Origin: Cytophagales bacterium
Lineage (GTDB): Bacteria; Bacteroidota; Bacteroidia; Cytophagales; Cyclobacteriaceae
Direction: 5' to 3'
Length of the DNA: 64,000 nucleotides
Assembly: GCA_025359125.1 (NCBI GenBank)
Contig: JANYHI010000051.1
Span: 1-64,000, forward strand
The translations under genes and the position numbers were made by a program. Under the pieces are notes generated by a model. It saw only the letters and a list, made by a program, of their open reading frames with translations, was not told where the DNA came from and searched no databases. Position 1 is the stretch's first letter; each line of letters begins with the position of its first letter. Below are positions 1 through 10,087 of this stretch, piece by piece.

Positions 1-1
1 A

Positions 2-3000
2 GCCACAGGTACAGTGTTGAGTTATCAATGGAAGAAGAACGGAGTGAATATAGTAGGGGCTACAGCGAGCAGCTATGTGATATTGACAGCAGCTACAGGA
101 GATGCTGGCACGTACACGGTACAAGTGAGCGGGACGTGCGCCCCGAGTGTTACCAGCACAGGCTCGATATTGAACATCAATGAGCAGCCGGAGGTATTGA
201 GTATTACGGGTAACCAGACAGTATGTGAAGGAGTGAGTGTTACCTTCAGCGTGAACGCAGGAGTGACGACAGCCCCTACGTACCAGTGGAGATTTAATGG
301 CAGTAATATAGGAGGCGCTACGAGCAGCAGCTATACGATTGGTACGACCACGACAGCCAATGGAGGGAGCTATGATGTAGTAGTGAGCGGAACGTGTACC
401 CCGACCATCACCAGCGCAGCGTCCAGTTTAACGATAAATGAAAAACCTGAAATCATTATAGATCCCGTAAATAGTACAATCTGCGAAAATACGAATACGA
501 GTTTCACAGTAAATGCGGGTGTTACCACCTCACCTACTTATCAATGGCAGCGTAGTACAAATGGAGGAGTAACATTCAATAATATTGTTAATGGAGGAAT
601 TTACAGCGGAGCTAGCAACGCTACATTAACGCTGACAAGTGCGCCACTTGGTGAAAACGGGTATTTATTCAGGGTGATAGTTGGCGGAACTTGTTCACCG
701 CCAGTTACCAGCAACGGGGTGTTATTAACCGTGCAACAGAATCCCGTTATAAGTTTGCAACCTATTAGTAAGACTATTTGCGAAAGTAGTAATGTTACCT
801 TCTCAGTTACATCAACAGGGACGGGTCAAACATTTCAATGGAGAGAAAATGGTTCCAATATTATAAATGGTGGAGTTTATAGCGGGGCAACAACACCTTC
901 TCTTACTTTATCAAATGTACCTGCCAGCCTAAGTGGAAAAATATACAACGTTATTGTGACAGGAACATGTGCTAATGCGACAAGTGGTTCTGCTACTCTT
1001 ACAGTAAATCCTCTTCCAGTAGGTGTTAATGATGTTAGAGTAACCTGCAGTGATATTGCTCTAAACTATGACTTACAATCAAATGTGAACGGAGGAAATG
1101 GGATAGCTAGTACCTTCAAATGGTCGGCTGTAAATAATACCAATGTATCTGGCGAAAGCCTAGGTATTCAGTCAGGTGCTTTTATTACTGATCAACTTAA
1201 CAATGTCTCTAATGCTACTCAAGTTGTTACTTACACAATCATACCAACGAGCGTAGTTGGTTCGTGTACAGGTAGTTCGTTCAGTTTAAATGTTACTGTT
1301 AATCCTGAATCTATGGGGATAACTCAAAATGCTATTCAGTGTAGTAAACTGGCATCTGGGGTGATGATAACCACCACGGGAAGCTCAGCTTTTCCTTCTG
1401 GATTTAACATTAGTACAAATTCAAACGGATTAATACAGAGTGCAGGAACTGTAAGCGCGGGCGCTAACAAAACAGCATCAGAAATTCAGGATGATGCATG
1501 GATCAATACAAGTGCTAATCCAGTAAATGTTATTTACACCATAATTCCAATAAGCTCAATTGGTTCATGTTTAGGAGATGCCTTCGCCATAACAATTGCA
1601 ATTAATCCCGAGCCGGTAGGGATACCTAAGACCCCCGTTGTTTGTAGCGATGTGGTGTTAGGCGTAGGCGTTACACTGACCACGAATGGTACGAGCGTGA
1701 GTGCTGCGAGCTATACGATCAACAGCATTACGTTCAGCCCAGCCACCCCCTTGACAGCGAGTGCGGGCACCCCCGTGACTGGATCGAATAAATCTGCGAC
1801 AGAGTTGATCGATGATGCTTGGACGAATACCACAGCAGGTAATGTAAATGTAATTTATACAGTTACCCCGCTCAGCAGTGCGGGGTGTTCAGGTTCTAGC
1901 TTTACAGTCACGGTTACGGTACAGCCCGAGCCTGTAGGGGCGAATGGAACGTCTACAGTGTGCAGTGATGTGGTTACGGGTTTTGTGTTGAGTGGTGCTT
2001 CTACTTACAACATCAGTGTGAACAGCAATGGGTTGTTACAGAGTGGTGGCACCGCGAGTGGTGGCACGGGAAAGTTAGCCAATGAGATCTCCACTGATAG
2101 TTGGACGAATACGAATTCAGCAGTAGCGTCTGTAGATGTAGTTTATACGATTGTTCCGGTGAGTGCGTTGGGCTGTTTGGGTGATCCGTACACCGTTACG
2201 GTATCGGTTAAGCCGGAGCCTAGAGGATTCAATGATGCGAAGCAGATTTGTAGTAATAGTGGAGTAGGATATACTTTACAGGCGAGCAATATCAACAATG
2301 TAGGTTCAGGCGGGAATAGTTTAGTGAGCACGTTCCAGTGGGTGGCGGCTAACAATACGAATGTAGGCGGAGAGACGAGCGCAGGTCCTGTTAGCAGCGG
2401 TACGATCAGCGATGTGTTGAGCAATGTTACGGGTGTAGATCAGGTAGTTGTTTACACGGTTACCCCTACGGGCGTGAATGGATGTTTAGGAGATACTTTT
2501 ACGGTAAGTGTTACAGTTAAGCCAGAGCCGGTAGGGGTTGCACAGACGCAAACTACTTGTAGCGATGTAATGGCAAATTATAACCTAATTAATAACGTTG
2601 CTTTATTGGGTAATAATATTGGAACTACGTTTACCTGGATTGCTATATCGAATTCAAATGTTACAGGCGAAAGTACATCTACACAAAGTGGATCAATTAT
2701 TACAGACAACTTGAATAATGTCACAAGTATTGATCAAACAGTCGTTTATAAAGCAACACCTACTGGTGTAAACGGGTGTGTTGGATCTGTCTTTCAAGTT
2801 TCAATTAAAGTTAAGCCCGAACCGGTTGGTACAACCCTATCTGCTCCAACAATTTGTAGTGGCTCGTCAGTCAATTATAGTTTGCAAGGAAATATTAATC
2901 TAGCAAACTCTCTCGCATCAACATTTACATGGATTGCATCATCAAATGCAAATATAAGTGGGGCAAGTACAACTAGTGCGCAGACAACCTCAACCATTAC

Positions 3001-6000
3001 AGATGTGTTGGTCAATACAAGTTTTACTCCTCAAAGTATTGATTATACAATTAACCCAACGGGAGTGAATGGTTGTTCAGGAGATGTATTTGTTGTTACC
3101 GTTACCGTAAATCCAAAAGTTCAAATTTCAGCAGGCTCAGATTTAGCACTCTGCTCAGACAATCCGACTATCCAATTACAAGGATCGGTTATATATGCAC
3201 CGAATGGTGTCGTTTGGACTGGAGGTACAGGTATTTATTCTGCTAATTCAAATCCAACATCGAATTACAATTTTAATAATCCTTCAGAGATCAATCAAAC
3301 ATTGGTACTAACATTGACTGCAAATGACCCAGATGGTTTAGGGCCGTGTGTTGCCGAATTTGATAAAATGAACTTAAAAATTAACCCGCTTCCGGTTGTA
3401 GTATTTTCCGGATTGCCTCCGGGCTCTCCGCCTAACATGGCAGAAAATCAACCACCTATTACCTTAACAGGAAATCAAATTGGTGGAGTATTTACGATTT
3501 CACCTGCTAGTTCTAATATTGGAAGCACTTCACCTAGTCCGGTAGATAAAGCATCGTTTGATCCAGGGGCCGTTACTCTTGGTATTAACACAATTATCTA
3601 TACCTATACAGATGGTAATGGTTGTATAAATAAAGATTCTCAAAATGTTATTGTTAACCCCATAACTAATGCCAGGTTCTCAATTCAATATGCTTTCTTT
3701 AACTCCTTAACCTTAGAGCATGAGATTTGCCCGAATCAGGGAGATGTGTTGTTGACTGGATCTCCTAATTTTAATATGGATGGTCCTAATCAATTTATTT
3801 CGTTAACCAGTGGCTTAACTATTATTCAAAGCGGTGCTCCAGGTAATTATATTCATAAGATACCAACTGACGGATTAGCTTCGGGCACGTATTTCATAAA
3901 CTACAGGTACACCAATGCGCTTGGTGCAGTTTCTGATAATATCTATGCTATAAAAGTATATTCTGCTGCACAACCTACAATATCTGCGGCAAGTAATTGT
4001 ATTGCGGCCGCTATTCCTCTTTCCGGATCAGCCACCATCCCTCCAAGCCCGTTCCCATCAACTGTTACAAGTTGGAGTTGGAATTTTGCGGATGGTAGTT
4101 TTGATAATTCAGGACCGAATGTATCGCACGTATATAATATGGCAAATGTTTATAATGTAGTATTAACTGTTGGGACATCTCAAGGATGCAGTAGCTCAGT
4201 GACCAAACAGGTACGCGTGGGGGATGTTCCAATCGCGAATTATGATTGGACTGCAATCTGTACCAATGATCAAACAATATTCAAAGATCTTACAAAGCCT
4301 GGGTCGGTGAGTACTATTATAAACTATACATGGAACTTTGGGGATGGAGAAATTATTTCGGGAGCTCCTTCAGCATCTGTTTCAACAGCAAGTTCTGCTG
4401 GTATTTATAAAAATCCAACTCATAAATATGTTGCTCCTGGCTTAAAGACAGTTAAATTAACAGTTGATACAAATGACGGCTGTAATAATTCGATAACCCA
4501 ACAAGTAACAATATTAATTGCGGGTACTTCTGTAACCCCTAATTTGGCGACTCCGTATTTTAACGCTTTTGATATTGCCGATCTGGATTGGTTTACAGAA
4601 TCTAAAGTTCTCAGTGCTCCTGGTATATTGCCAGTAGTATATGGCTCCAATAGCTGGTTGAGAGGTACACCAGCAGGTTCAGATATTAAAACAGCATCGT
4701 CTGGATCAACGGCATGGTGGACGGGCAGTAAAGTCCTCTCCGACAAATCAAGTGCAATCCCCAACCCTACTTATTTTGACAATGAAGCTTCTTGGGTAAA
4801 TGGGCCTTGTTTCGACCTTACTCAATTGGAGCGACCAATGATTTCACTTGATTACTGGGCTGATGCAGAAACGAATGTGGATGGAACTGTGGTACAGTAC
4901 TCAACAGATGGCGGTCTCAACTGGTTTTTAGTTGGTCCATTGGCAGGACTGCCACCGTCACAAAGAGATCAGGGTATTAATTGGTACGATCCTAATACAA
5001 ATATTTTATCGAATCCCGGACAACAATTAATTGGTCCGTATGGTTGGACTGGCAAATCAGGTCAGTGGAAGAATGCACGATTTAATTTAGACATGGTTGC
5101 TCCTATTGATCGAGATCAGGTTAGAATTAGAATAGCTTTCTCTAGTAATCTTGGCAATGCTCCTGGAAATAATTACGATGGGTTTGGATTTGATAACTTC
5201 TTTATCGGAGAAAAGAAGCGCACGGTTTTAGTTGAGCATTTCACAAATTCTTCGCTTAGTGGTAGTACTGCAGCAGATTTATATCTCAACGGCTTGTATA
5301 CCAACGAAATTAATTTAAGAGGAGTTAATAAAAGTGATTTTAATGATATTCAATATCACATCAGTTATGCTTCTTCCACTTCGGATCCATTAAATTTGGA
5401 TAATCCTAACGATCCTAATGCACGCGCATCTAGCTATGGGGTTTCGCAACCGCCAAAGTCGTTTATGGATGGTATTAAAAATGCACAATTTAATGGAACT
5501 ACCATTAATCTTAATAATATCGAGATCGATAGAAGGGCTTTACAAGATCCTAAGTTTGTTCTTAAACTCGATACCATCCCTACAGGAAAGCAAAATACGA
5601 TCAATGTAAAACTAACCATGACTGCGCTAGAGAATGTTTCTGTTCCACTAATTGCTCAAGTTGCTTTAGTTGAAGATAACATTACTACAACTAGTGGAAC
5701 TTTTAAAAATGTTCTTCGTAAGCTTTTATTTGGAAGTGATTTAACAAAGCCCGATGGAATTACTATTAATACTCCATTTATCAAGGGAGATGTTGCTTCT
5801 CGGCCGAATCCTAATCAGGAAGTTGAGATTAACGTCCCTATTAAAAACGGAGCAAATCTTAGTTTAATTGGATTTATACAAGATAAAAATACAGGTGAGA
5901 TATATCAGAGTACAATTCTAAAATCGCCCATTAAAAGAGGAGCGACAATCGTAGGTATAGAAGAACCACCAGTAGTTGTAAACTCGATTTCTGAAGTTCA

Positions 6001-6247
6001 GATTTATCCAAATCCTGCAAGCGGTAAGTTTAATTTTGCGATACCTGGAAATTTCCCTTCAGGTAATGTATGGAAAATTGCTGATCAACGGGGCATTTTT
6101 ATAATGAAGGGTGATTTTACTACTGCCGTAAATGGTATTCAGCCAGTAGATATTTCTACACTTGCAAATGGAGTTTACTTTGTGTTGATAGGAGCGGAAG
6201 GTCAGGTGCCTATATACAAGAAATTAGTAGTCTTAAATCAGAATTAA
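2..6247 (+). CDS. Giant Ig-like/PKD repeat surface protein with T9SS sorting domain (5' end outside window)
   Basis: The frame is open to the left edge, so the true start lies upstream and at least 2081 residues are visible. From N to C there are about four Ig-like units of 70-100 residues (typical pieces YQWKKNG and GTYTVQVSGTC), then about seven units of roughly 100 residues opening with a PEPVG-like motif and a CSD-like cysteine motif (residues about 335-1030). Two PKD domains follow (WSWNFADG near 1352, YTWNFGDGE near 1437), then a jelly-roll-like region (near 1590), a thioredoxin/Omp28-like region without CxxC (near 1736-1825), and a C-terminal type A sorting domain (IYPNPASGKF near 1995, ending LANGVYFVLI and KKLVV). 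In Bacteroidota this architecture means export by the Sec system and then T9SS to the cell surface or medium. A role in adhesion or matrix binding is inference. Base composition alternates in blocks along the gene. Confidence 0.9.
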   Translation, partial: ATGTVLSYQWKKNGVNIVGATASSYVILTAATGDAGTYTVQVSGTCAPSVTSTGSILNINEQPEVLSITGNQTVCEGVSVTFSVNAGVTTAPTYQWRFNGSNIGGATSSSYTIGTTTTANGGSYDVVVSGTCTPTITSAASSLTINEKPEIIIDPVNSTICENTNTSFTVNAGVTTSPTYQWQRSTNGGVTFNNIVNGGIYSGASNATLTLTSAPLGENGYLFRVIVGGTCSPPVTSNGVLLTVQQNPVISLQPISKTICESSNVTFSVTSTGTGQTFQWRENGSNIINGGVYSGATTPSLTLSNVPASLSGKIYNVIVTGTCANATSGSATLTVNPLPVGVNDVRVTCSDIALNYDLQSNVNGGNGIASTFKWSAVNNTNVSGESLGIQSGAFITDQLNNVSNATQVVTYTIIPTSVVGSCTGSSFSLNVTVNPESMGITQNAIQCSKLASGVMITTTGSSAFPSGFNISTNSNGLIQSAGTVSAGANKTASEIQDDAWINTSANPVNVIYTIIPISSIGSCLGDAFAITIAINPEPVGIPKTPVVCSDVVLGVGVTLTTNGTSVSAASYTINSITFSPATPLTASAGTPVTGSNKSATELIDDAWTNTTAGNVNVIYTVTPLSSAGCSGSSFTVTVTVQPEPVGANGTSTVCSDVVTGFVLSGASTYNISVNSNGLLQSGGTASGGTGKLANEISTDSWTNTNSAVASVDVVYTIVPVSALGCLGDPYTVTVSVKPEPRGFNDAKQICSNSGVGYTLQASNINNVGSGGNSLVSTFQWVAANNTNVGGETSAGPVSSGTISDVLSNVTGVDQVVVYTVTPTGVNGCLGDTFTVSVTVKPEPVGVAQTQTTCSDVMANYNLINNVALLGNNIGTTFTWIAISNSNVTGESTSTQSGSIITDNLNNVTSIDQTVVYKATPTGVNGCVGSVFQVSIKVKPEPVGTTLSAPTICSGSSVNYSLQGNINLANSLASTFTWIASSNANISGASTTSAQTTSTITDVLVNTSFTPQSIDYTINPTGVNGCSGDVFVVTVTVNPKVQISAGSDLALCSDNPTIQLQGSVIYAPNGVVWTGGTGIYSANSNPTSNYNFNNPSEINQTLVLTLTANDPDGLGPCVAEFDKMNLKINPLPVVVFSGLPPGSPPNMAENQPPITLTGNQIGGVFTISPASSNIGSTSPSPVDKASFDPGAVTLGINTIIYTYTDGNGCINKDSQNVIVNPITNARFSIQYAFFNSLTLEHEICPNQGDVLLTGSPNFNMDGPNQFISLTSGLTIIQSGAPGNYIHKIPTDGLASGTYFINYRYTNALGAVSDNIYAIKVYSAAQPTISAASNCIAAAIPLSGSATIPPSPFPSTVTSWSWNFADGSFDNSGPNVSHVYNMANVYNVVLTVGTSQGCSSSVTKQVRVGDVPIANYDWTAICTNDQTIFKDLTKPGSVSTIINYTWNFGDGEIISGAPSASVSTASSAGIYKNPTHKYVAPGLKTVKLTVDTNDGCNNSITQQVTILIAGTSVTPNLATPYFNAFDIADLDWFTESKVLSAPGILPVVYGSNSWLRGTPAGSDIKTASSGSTAWWTGSKVLSDKSSAIPNPTYFDNEASWVNGPCFDLTQLERPMISLDYWADAETNVDGTVVQYSTDGGLNWFLVGPLAGLPPSQRDQGINWYDPNTNILSNPGQQLIGPYGWTGKSGQWKNARFNLDMVAPIDRDQVRIRIAFSSNLGNAPGNNYDGFGFDNFFIGEKKRTVLVEHFTNSSLSGSTAADLYLNGLYTNEINLRGVNKSDFNDIQYHISYASSTSDPLNLDNPNDPNARASSYGVSQPPKSFMDGIKNAQFNGTTINLNNIEIDRRALQDPKFVLKLDTIPTGKQNTINVKLTMTALENVSVPLIAQVALVEDNITTTSGTFKNVLRKLLFGSDLTKPDGITINTPFIKGDVASRPNPNQEVEINVPIKNGANLSLIGFIQDKNTGEIYQSTILKSPIKRGATIVGIEEPPVVVNSISEVQIYPNPASGKFNFAIPGNFPSGNVWKIADQRGIFIMKGDFTTAVNGIQPVDISTLANGVYFVLIGAEGQVPIYKKLVVLNQN

Positions 6248-8152
6248 CTAAAACTTGCTTAAGCTTTCTAAAGATTCTTCCAAGCTTAAGCAAAAATCAT
6301 ATACCAACTGATTTAATTGATCAGTTGGTTTTTTTAATATAGCTAATACTTCTATTTCATTGACCATAATTTTTGCTTTTTGCAAACCCATTAATGTAAC
6401 CGAAGGCTTAATTTTATGCATTGCTCTGGCAAGTGCATCAAAGTTTTTTTGGTTTAGTGTAAGTTGAATTTCTTTAATACTATTGGGGAGAGTTTCAATA
6501 AATGTTACGATCATTTCTTTTATGAATGACTCGTTGTTATTTGAAATTGTTTTAAGATAGCTAAGATCAAATGCCGAAGTGATTGGTTTTTTCTCTTCAG
6601 TTTGTTGTTGGTTTTTTACTTTTCTTGATATATAGCGGTTTAAAATTTTGAATAGGTCATCGGGAGTAAATGGTTTAGCTATGCAGTCATCCATTCCTCC
6701 CGCTATACATTTGTCCACATCGCTTCTCGTGGCATTGGCCGTTAAGGCAATAATGGGTATTTTGTTTTTTGGTTTTGCAAAAGACCTAATTGTTTTGGTT
6801 GCCTCAAATCCATCCATCACCGGCATTTGAATGTCCATTAAGACAACGTCAAACGTGTTGTTCTTAACTTGTTCAACAGCTACAAATCCATTTTCGGCAG
6901 TTTCAATATTGCAGCCCCATGTTTTAAGAATGCTACTCGCGTAAAGCCTATTGATGTCATTGTCTTCTACTAAGAGTATCGATAATCCAATTAATTTTTT
7001 TGTATTAAAATTTTCTGATGAATAGCTACTCTTGTGAATCGATTTAATACCGCCTTTTTGGTATGGAACTATAAAAGAAAATACCGACCCTTTGTCTACT
7101 TCGCTTGTAACCGTTATAGTTCCGCCTTGTAATTCTACTAATTGCTTTACGATGGTCAATCCTAAACCAGTGCCTCCATATTTTCGGGTTATGCTCGCAT
7201 CGGCTTGGCTAAAGCTTTCAAAAATTGTTTTGAGTTTGTCTTTTGGTATGCCAATTCCTGTATCAATAACATCAAACCGTAGTTGATATTTTTTCTTTTC
7301 ATTCTTATCAACAGTGCATTTGATTTGAATGTAGCCTGAATGTGTAAATTTTAATGCGTTGCTTATTAGGTTAATTAATATTTGATTTAGGCGAACAGGA
7401 TCGCCTATGAAAATTTGATTGGCACTTTTATCCAAATCGCAACTAAGGAAAATTTTCTTCTCTTTGGCTTGATGACCGAAAGTTCCAATCAAAGATTGGA
7501 GCAAATCATTTAAGTTAAACCCAATTTGCTCAAATTTTAATTTGCCAGAATCAATTGAGGCAAGGTCTAGAATGTCATTTATGATAACCTTTAAATTATC
7601 GGCAGCACTTTTAATGGCACCCAAATACATGGTTTGTTCTGCTTCGCTTGGTTTTTGCCCTAGTAAGGTGGCCATTCCTGCAATGCCGTTAATAGGCGTT
7701 CTAATTTCGTGACTGATGTTTGCTAAAAAATGCTCTTTTGCTTTTTGCGCTCTTTGAAGTTCTTCTGCATCTTTTTTGCGCTGAGTGATGTCTCTACAAT
7801 CTAAAATGAAGCCTTCTATTTTTTCTTTTTGCTTTAGATTAATAGAATTAAGCTCAAGGTATTTATAAGAACCATCTCTACATAAAAACTGAAACTCAAC
7901 GCCTTCTTGGTAGAGCTTTCTTTTTATTTTTGAATACGTCTTCTTAAATGTAGAAACAGTAGAGGGGAGTAGAAAAGAAAAGAAGTTTGATCCTACCAAA
8001 CTTTTTGGTTTGTAGCCCAGCGTATCTTTAACAGATGAATTATGATATAGAATTTGACCGTCATAATCAATGATGAATATGATATCCGAACCATCTTCTA
8101 CAACGGCTTTATAAAATTGACCTTTTTTTACGTAGTTTTTTAAGCTGGTCAT
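6248..8152 (-). CDS. Soluble PAS hybrid histidine kinase with receiver and HPt domains
   Basis: The 634-residue protein has no signal peptide or membrane segment, so it should sense a cytoplasmic signal. Order of domains: PAS/PAC (about 12-125), HisKA with phospho-accepting His148 in the ISHEIRTPINGI motif, HATPase (N box near 265, DTGIGIP near 297, GGTGLGL near 326), receiver domain with Asp440 in the LMDIQMPVMDG motif, and a C-terminal HPt domain with His579 in AMHKIKPS. This gives a His-Asp-His phosphorelay within one chain. Its start ATG overlaps the stop of the upstream NtrC-type regulator by one base (TAATG), so the two are co-translated and probably partners. Its stop codon abuts that of the convergent giant surface protein with no base between. 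The signal and the targets cannot be read from the sequence. Confidence 0.93.
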   Translation of the reverse strand: MTSLKNYVKKGQFYKAVVEDGSDIIFIIDYDGQILYHNSSVKDTLGYKPKSLVGSNFFSFLLPSTVSTFKKTYSKIKRKLYQEGVEFQFLCRDGSYKYLELNSINLKQKEKIEGFILDCRDITQRKKDAEELQRAQKAKEHFLANISHEIRTPINGIAGMATLLGQKPSEAEQTMYLGAIKSAADNLKVIINDILDLASIDSGKLKFEQIGFNLNDLLQSLIGTFGHQAKEKKIFLSCDLDKSANQIFIGDPVRLNQILINLISNALKFTHSGYIQIKCTVDKNEKKKYQLRFDVIDTGIGIPKDKLKTIFESFSQADASITRKYGGTGLGLTIVKQLVELQGGTITVTSEVDKGSVFSFIVPYQKGGIKSIHKSSYSSENFNTKKLIGLSILLVEDNDINRLYASSILKTWGCNIETAENGFVAVEQVKNNTFDVVLMDIQMPVMDGFEATKTIRSFAKPKNKIPIIALTANATRSDVDKCIAGGMDDCIAKPFTPDDLFKILNRYISRKVKNQQQTEEKKPITSAFDLSYLKTISNNNESFIKEMIVTFIETLPNSIKEIQLTLNQKNFDALARAMHKIKPSVTLMGLQKAKIMVNEIEVLAILKKPTDQLNQLVYDFCLSLEESLESLSKF

Positions 8153-9513
8153 TAAATACCTAGTTGCTCCATTTCTTTTAGATAACGATAGATAGATGAC
8201 TTACCTATGTCTAGTTTCTTGGCTACTTCTAACACATTGTTATCATATTTATTTAAGTAATTGCGAATGATGGTATAAATGTATTCTTCCAGCTTCATTT
8301 CTTTTAGCATGAAAGAGTCATTATTAAGAGGGCTGCTGAATGAAATATCTTGAGTGCGTAGTTCATCTCCATCGGTTAGTACAGCTGCTAATTCCATCAC
8401 CGATTTCAATTCTCGTACGTTTCCAGGAAATGCATATTGCATCAATTTGCTTTGGGCTTCGGTGCTAATTTTAATTTTGGAAACTTTATTTTCTTTAGCG
8501 TACTGATCTAGAAAATGTTTGGCCAGTAAAATGATGTCTGCCCCTCTTTCACGTAAAGGTGGTAGATGTATGGGAAGACCCAGTAATCGGTAATAAAGAT
8601 CTTCTCTGAATTTTTTCTCTCTTACTTCTTCTTGCAGATTACGGTGTGTAGCAACCAATACTCTTACATCGAGTTTTATAGCCTGATTACTTCCTACTCT
8701 TGTTACCTCCTTCTCTTGTAATACACGCAATAGTTTTGCCTGAAGGCTAATATCCATTTCCCCAATTTCATCCAGAAAAATAGTGCCGCCTTCTGCCTCT
8801 TCAAATTTTCCAATTCTTCTTTGCAGGGCACCTGTAAAAGAACCTTTCTCATGCCCGAATAACTCGCTCTCAATTAATTCTTTCGGAATGGCCGCAATGT
8901 TTACAGCTACAAATGGTTTTTCTTTTCTTTTAGAGTTGTAATGAATGGCCTTGGCAATAAGCTCTTTACCAGTACCAGTTTCTCCTGTAATAGATACAGT
9001 GATATGTGATTTAACTGCGCGTTCTATATTTTCAAAAACTTTTTTTATTGCAGCACTGTTGCCAATAATGCTTTTTTCAAAATCGTATTTAACGGAAATT
9101 TCTTGTTGAAGCCTTCCTATTTCTTTAATGAGCGAGGATTTATTTCTTGCGTTTTTTATCGAATTCAATATTCGATCTTTAGCCTCTTCATCTTTGCTGA
9201 TGTAATCAAATGCTCCGGATTTTAAAAGCTCTACAGCTGTACCAATTTTTTCTTGTGCAGATATGATGATGACACTTATATCAGGATTAAACTCGCGGAT
9301 GGCTTTGAGTACTTTCTCTCCCCGTAAATCGGGAAGAGAATAATCAAGGGTTATAACAGCAGGCTTCTTGTATAAATTGTCAATACAGTCCTTTCCAGTT
9401 GAAAAAAATTCGGTTTCAAAATCAGGATTAAGACTTAAAACATATTTTAAAAAATTAGAATACGCTGCATCGTCTTCAACAACAAATATTTTAATAGGGT
9501 CTTTTTCGTACAT
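8152..9513 (-). CDS. Sigma-54-dependent response regulator, NtrC family
   Basis: The 453 residues form a receiver domain (phospho-acceptor Asp57 in TLDYSLPD), an AAA+ sigma-54 activation domain (Walker A GETGTGKE at about 177-184, Walker B GGTIFLDEIGE near 242, arginine-rich FREDLYYRL) and a Fis-type helix-turn-helix at the C-terminus (KLDIGKSSIYRYLKE). The sigma-54 contact loop reads GSFTGA at 224-229 in place of the common GAFTGA; this variant occurs in functional family members. It is the first gene of a two-gene unit with the hybrid kinase, joined by a TAATG overlap. It would activate RpoN-dependent promoters; rpoN itself is not in the window. Targets are unknown. Confidence 0.93.
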   Translation of the reverse strand: MYEKDPIKIFVVEDDAAYSNFLKYVLSLNPDFETEFFSTGKDCIDNLYKKPAVITLDYSLPDLRGEKVLKAIREFNPDISVIIISAQEKIGTAVELLKSGAFDYISKDEEAKDRILNSIKNARNKSSLIKEIGRLQQEISVKYDFEKSIIGNSAAIKKVFENIERAVKSHITVSITGETGTGKELIAKAIHYNSKRKEKPFVAVNIAAIPKELIESELFGHEKGSFTGALQRRIGKFEEAEGGTIFLDEIGEMDISLQAKLLRVLQEKEVTRVGSNQAIKLDVRVLVATHRNLQEEVREKKFREDLYYRLLGLPIHLPPLRERGADIILLAKHFLDQYAKENKVSKIKISTEAQSKLMQYAFPGNVRELKSVMELAAVLTDGDELRTQDISFSSPLNNDSFMLKEMKLEEYIYTIIRNYLNKYDNNVLEVAKKLDIGKSSIYRYLKEMEQLGI

Positions 9514-9613
9514 CTTTATATTCGTTCTTAAAAGTAGTGCAATAGTGCTAGTTAATAGTGTAAAAAGTATTGTAATTTACATAAAAAAGTACCACCAAAG
9601 ATTTGGGATCAAT

Positions 9614-10087
9614 ATGCAAATGATTTACCAACTTGAAAATCTTGCCCCCTCCGAAGCCGACTTACTCTTGCGTGCTCCGTTATTGGTTTGTATTCTGATT
9701 GCAGGAGCGGATAATGACATTGATAAGAAGGAAATAAAAAGCGCGATTGAACTTGCGAATACTAGACAAAAGAAATCTAAGTCGGGTATGATGGAATTTT
9801 ATAAGAATGTGGCAGAGGACTTTGAGGATAAATTAAAAATATTGATTCAATCTTATCCGTATGAAGCTACGCAGCGCAATCCACTGATAACGCTAGATTT
9901 ACAAGAATTGAATTCCGTTTTGCCCAAAATTGAAAGAGGCATGGCAGTTGAATTTTATACTACCCTTCGTGATATTGCCAAAAAAATGGCTGAGTCTTCT
10001 GGGGGATTGTTAGGATTAAAATCAATCGGCCCGGAAGAAGCAAAATACATTTTGTTACCGATGATCAAAGATCCCGCTTCGTACTAA
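9614..10087 (+). CDS. TerB-like acidic-motif protein of unknown function
   Basis: This is a 157-residue cytoplasmic protein. The stretch LVCILIAGADNDIDKKEI resembles the first helix and acidic loop of TerB-like domains, in which Asp/Glu residues can bind metal. The frame stays open further upstream, but that part lies antisense to the response regulator and is low in complexity, so I place the start at the ATG at 9614 (or the second ATG at 9620). Its stop codon overlaps the rhomboid gene start as TAATG, so it is the first gene of a three-gene unit with rhomboid and holA. TerB homologues are linked to tellurite resistance and stress in other bacteria; no such role can be claimed here. Confidence 0.7.
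   Translation: MQMIYQLENLAPSEADLLLRAPLLVCILIAGADNDIDKKEIKSAIELANTRQKKSKSGMMEFYKNVAEDFEDKLKILIQSYPYEATQRNPLITLDLQELNSVLPKIERGMAVEFYTTLRDIAKKMAESSGGLLGLKSIGPEEAKYILLPMIKDPASY

Noticed and set aside
2143..4764. Open frames on the minus strand inside the giant surface protein gene
   Set aside because: They lie antisense to a long well-supported gene, have repetitive or hydrophobic composition caused by the repeats, and show no family motif.
9368..9613. Upstream extension of the TerB-like gene over the response regulator start
   Set aside because: The added residues are antisense to the regulator's receiver domain and do not resemble TerB proteins; the ATG at 9614 suits the domain start.
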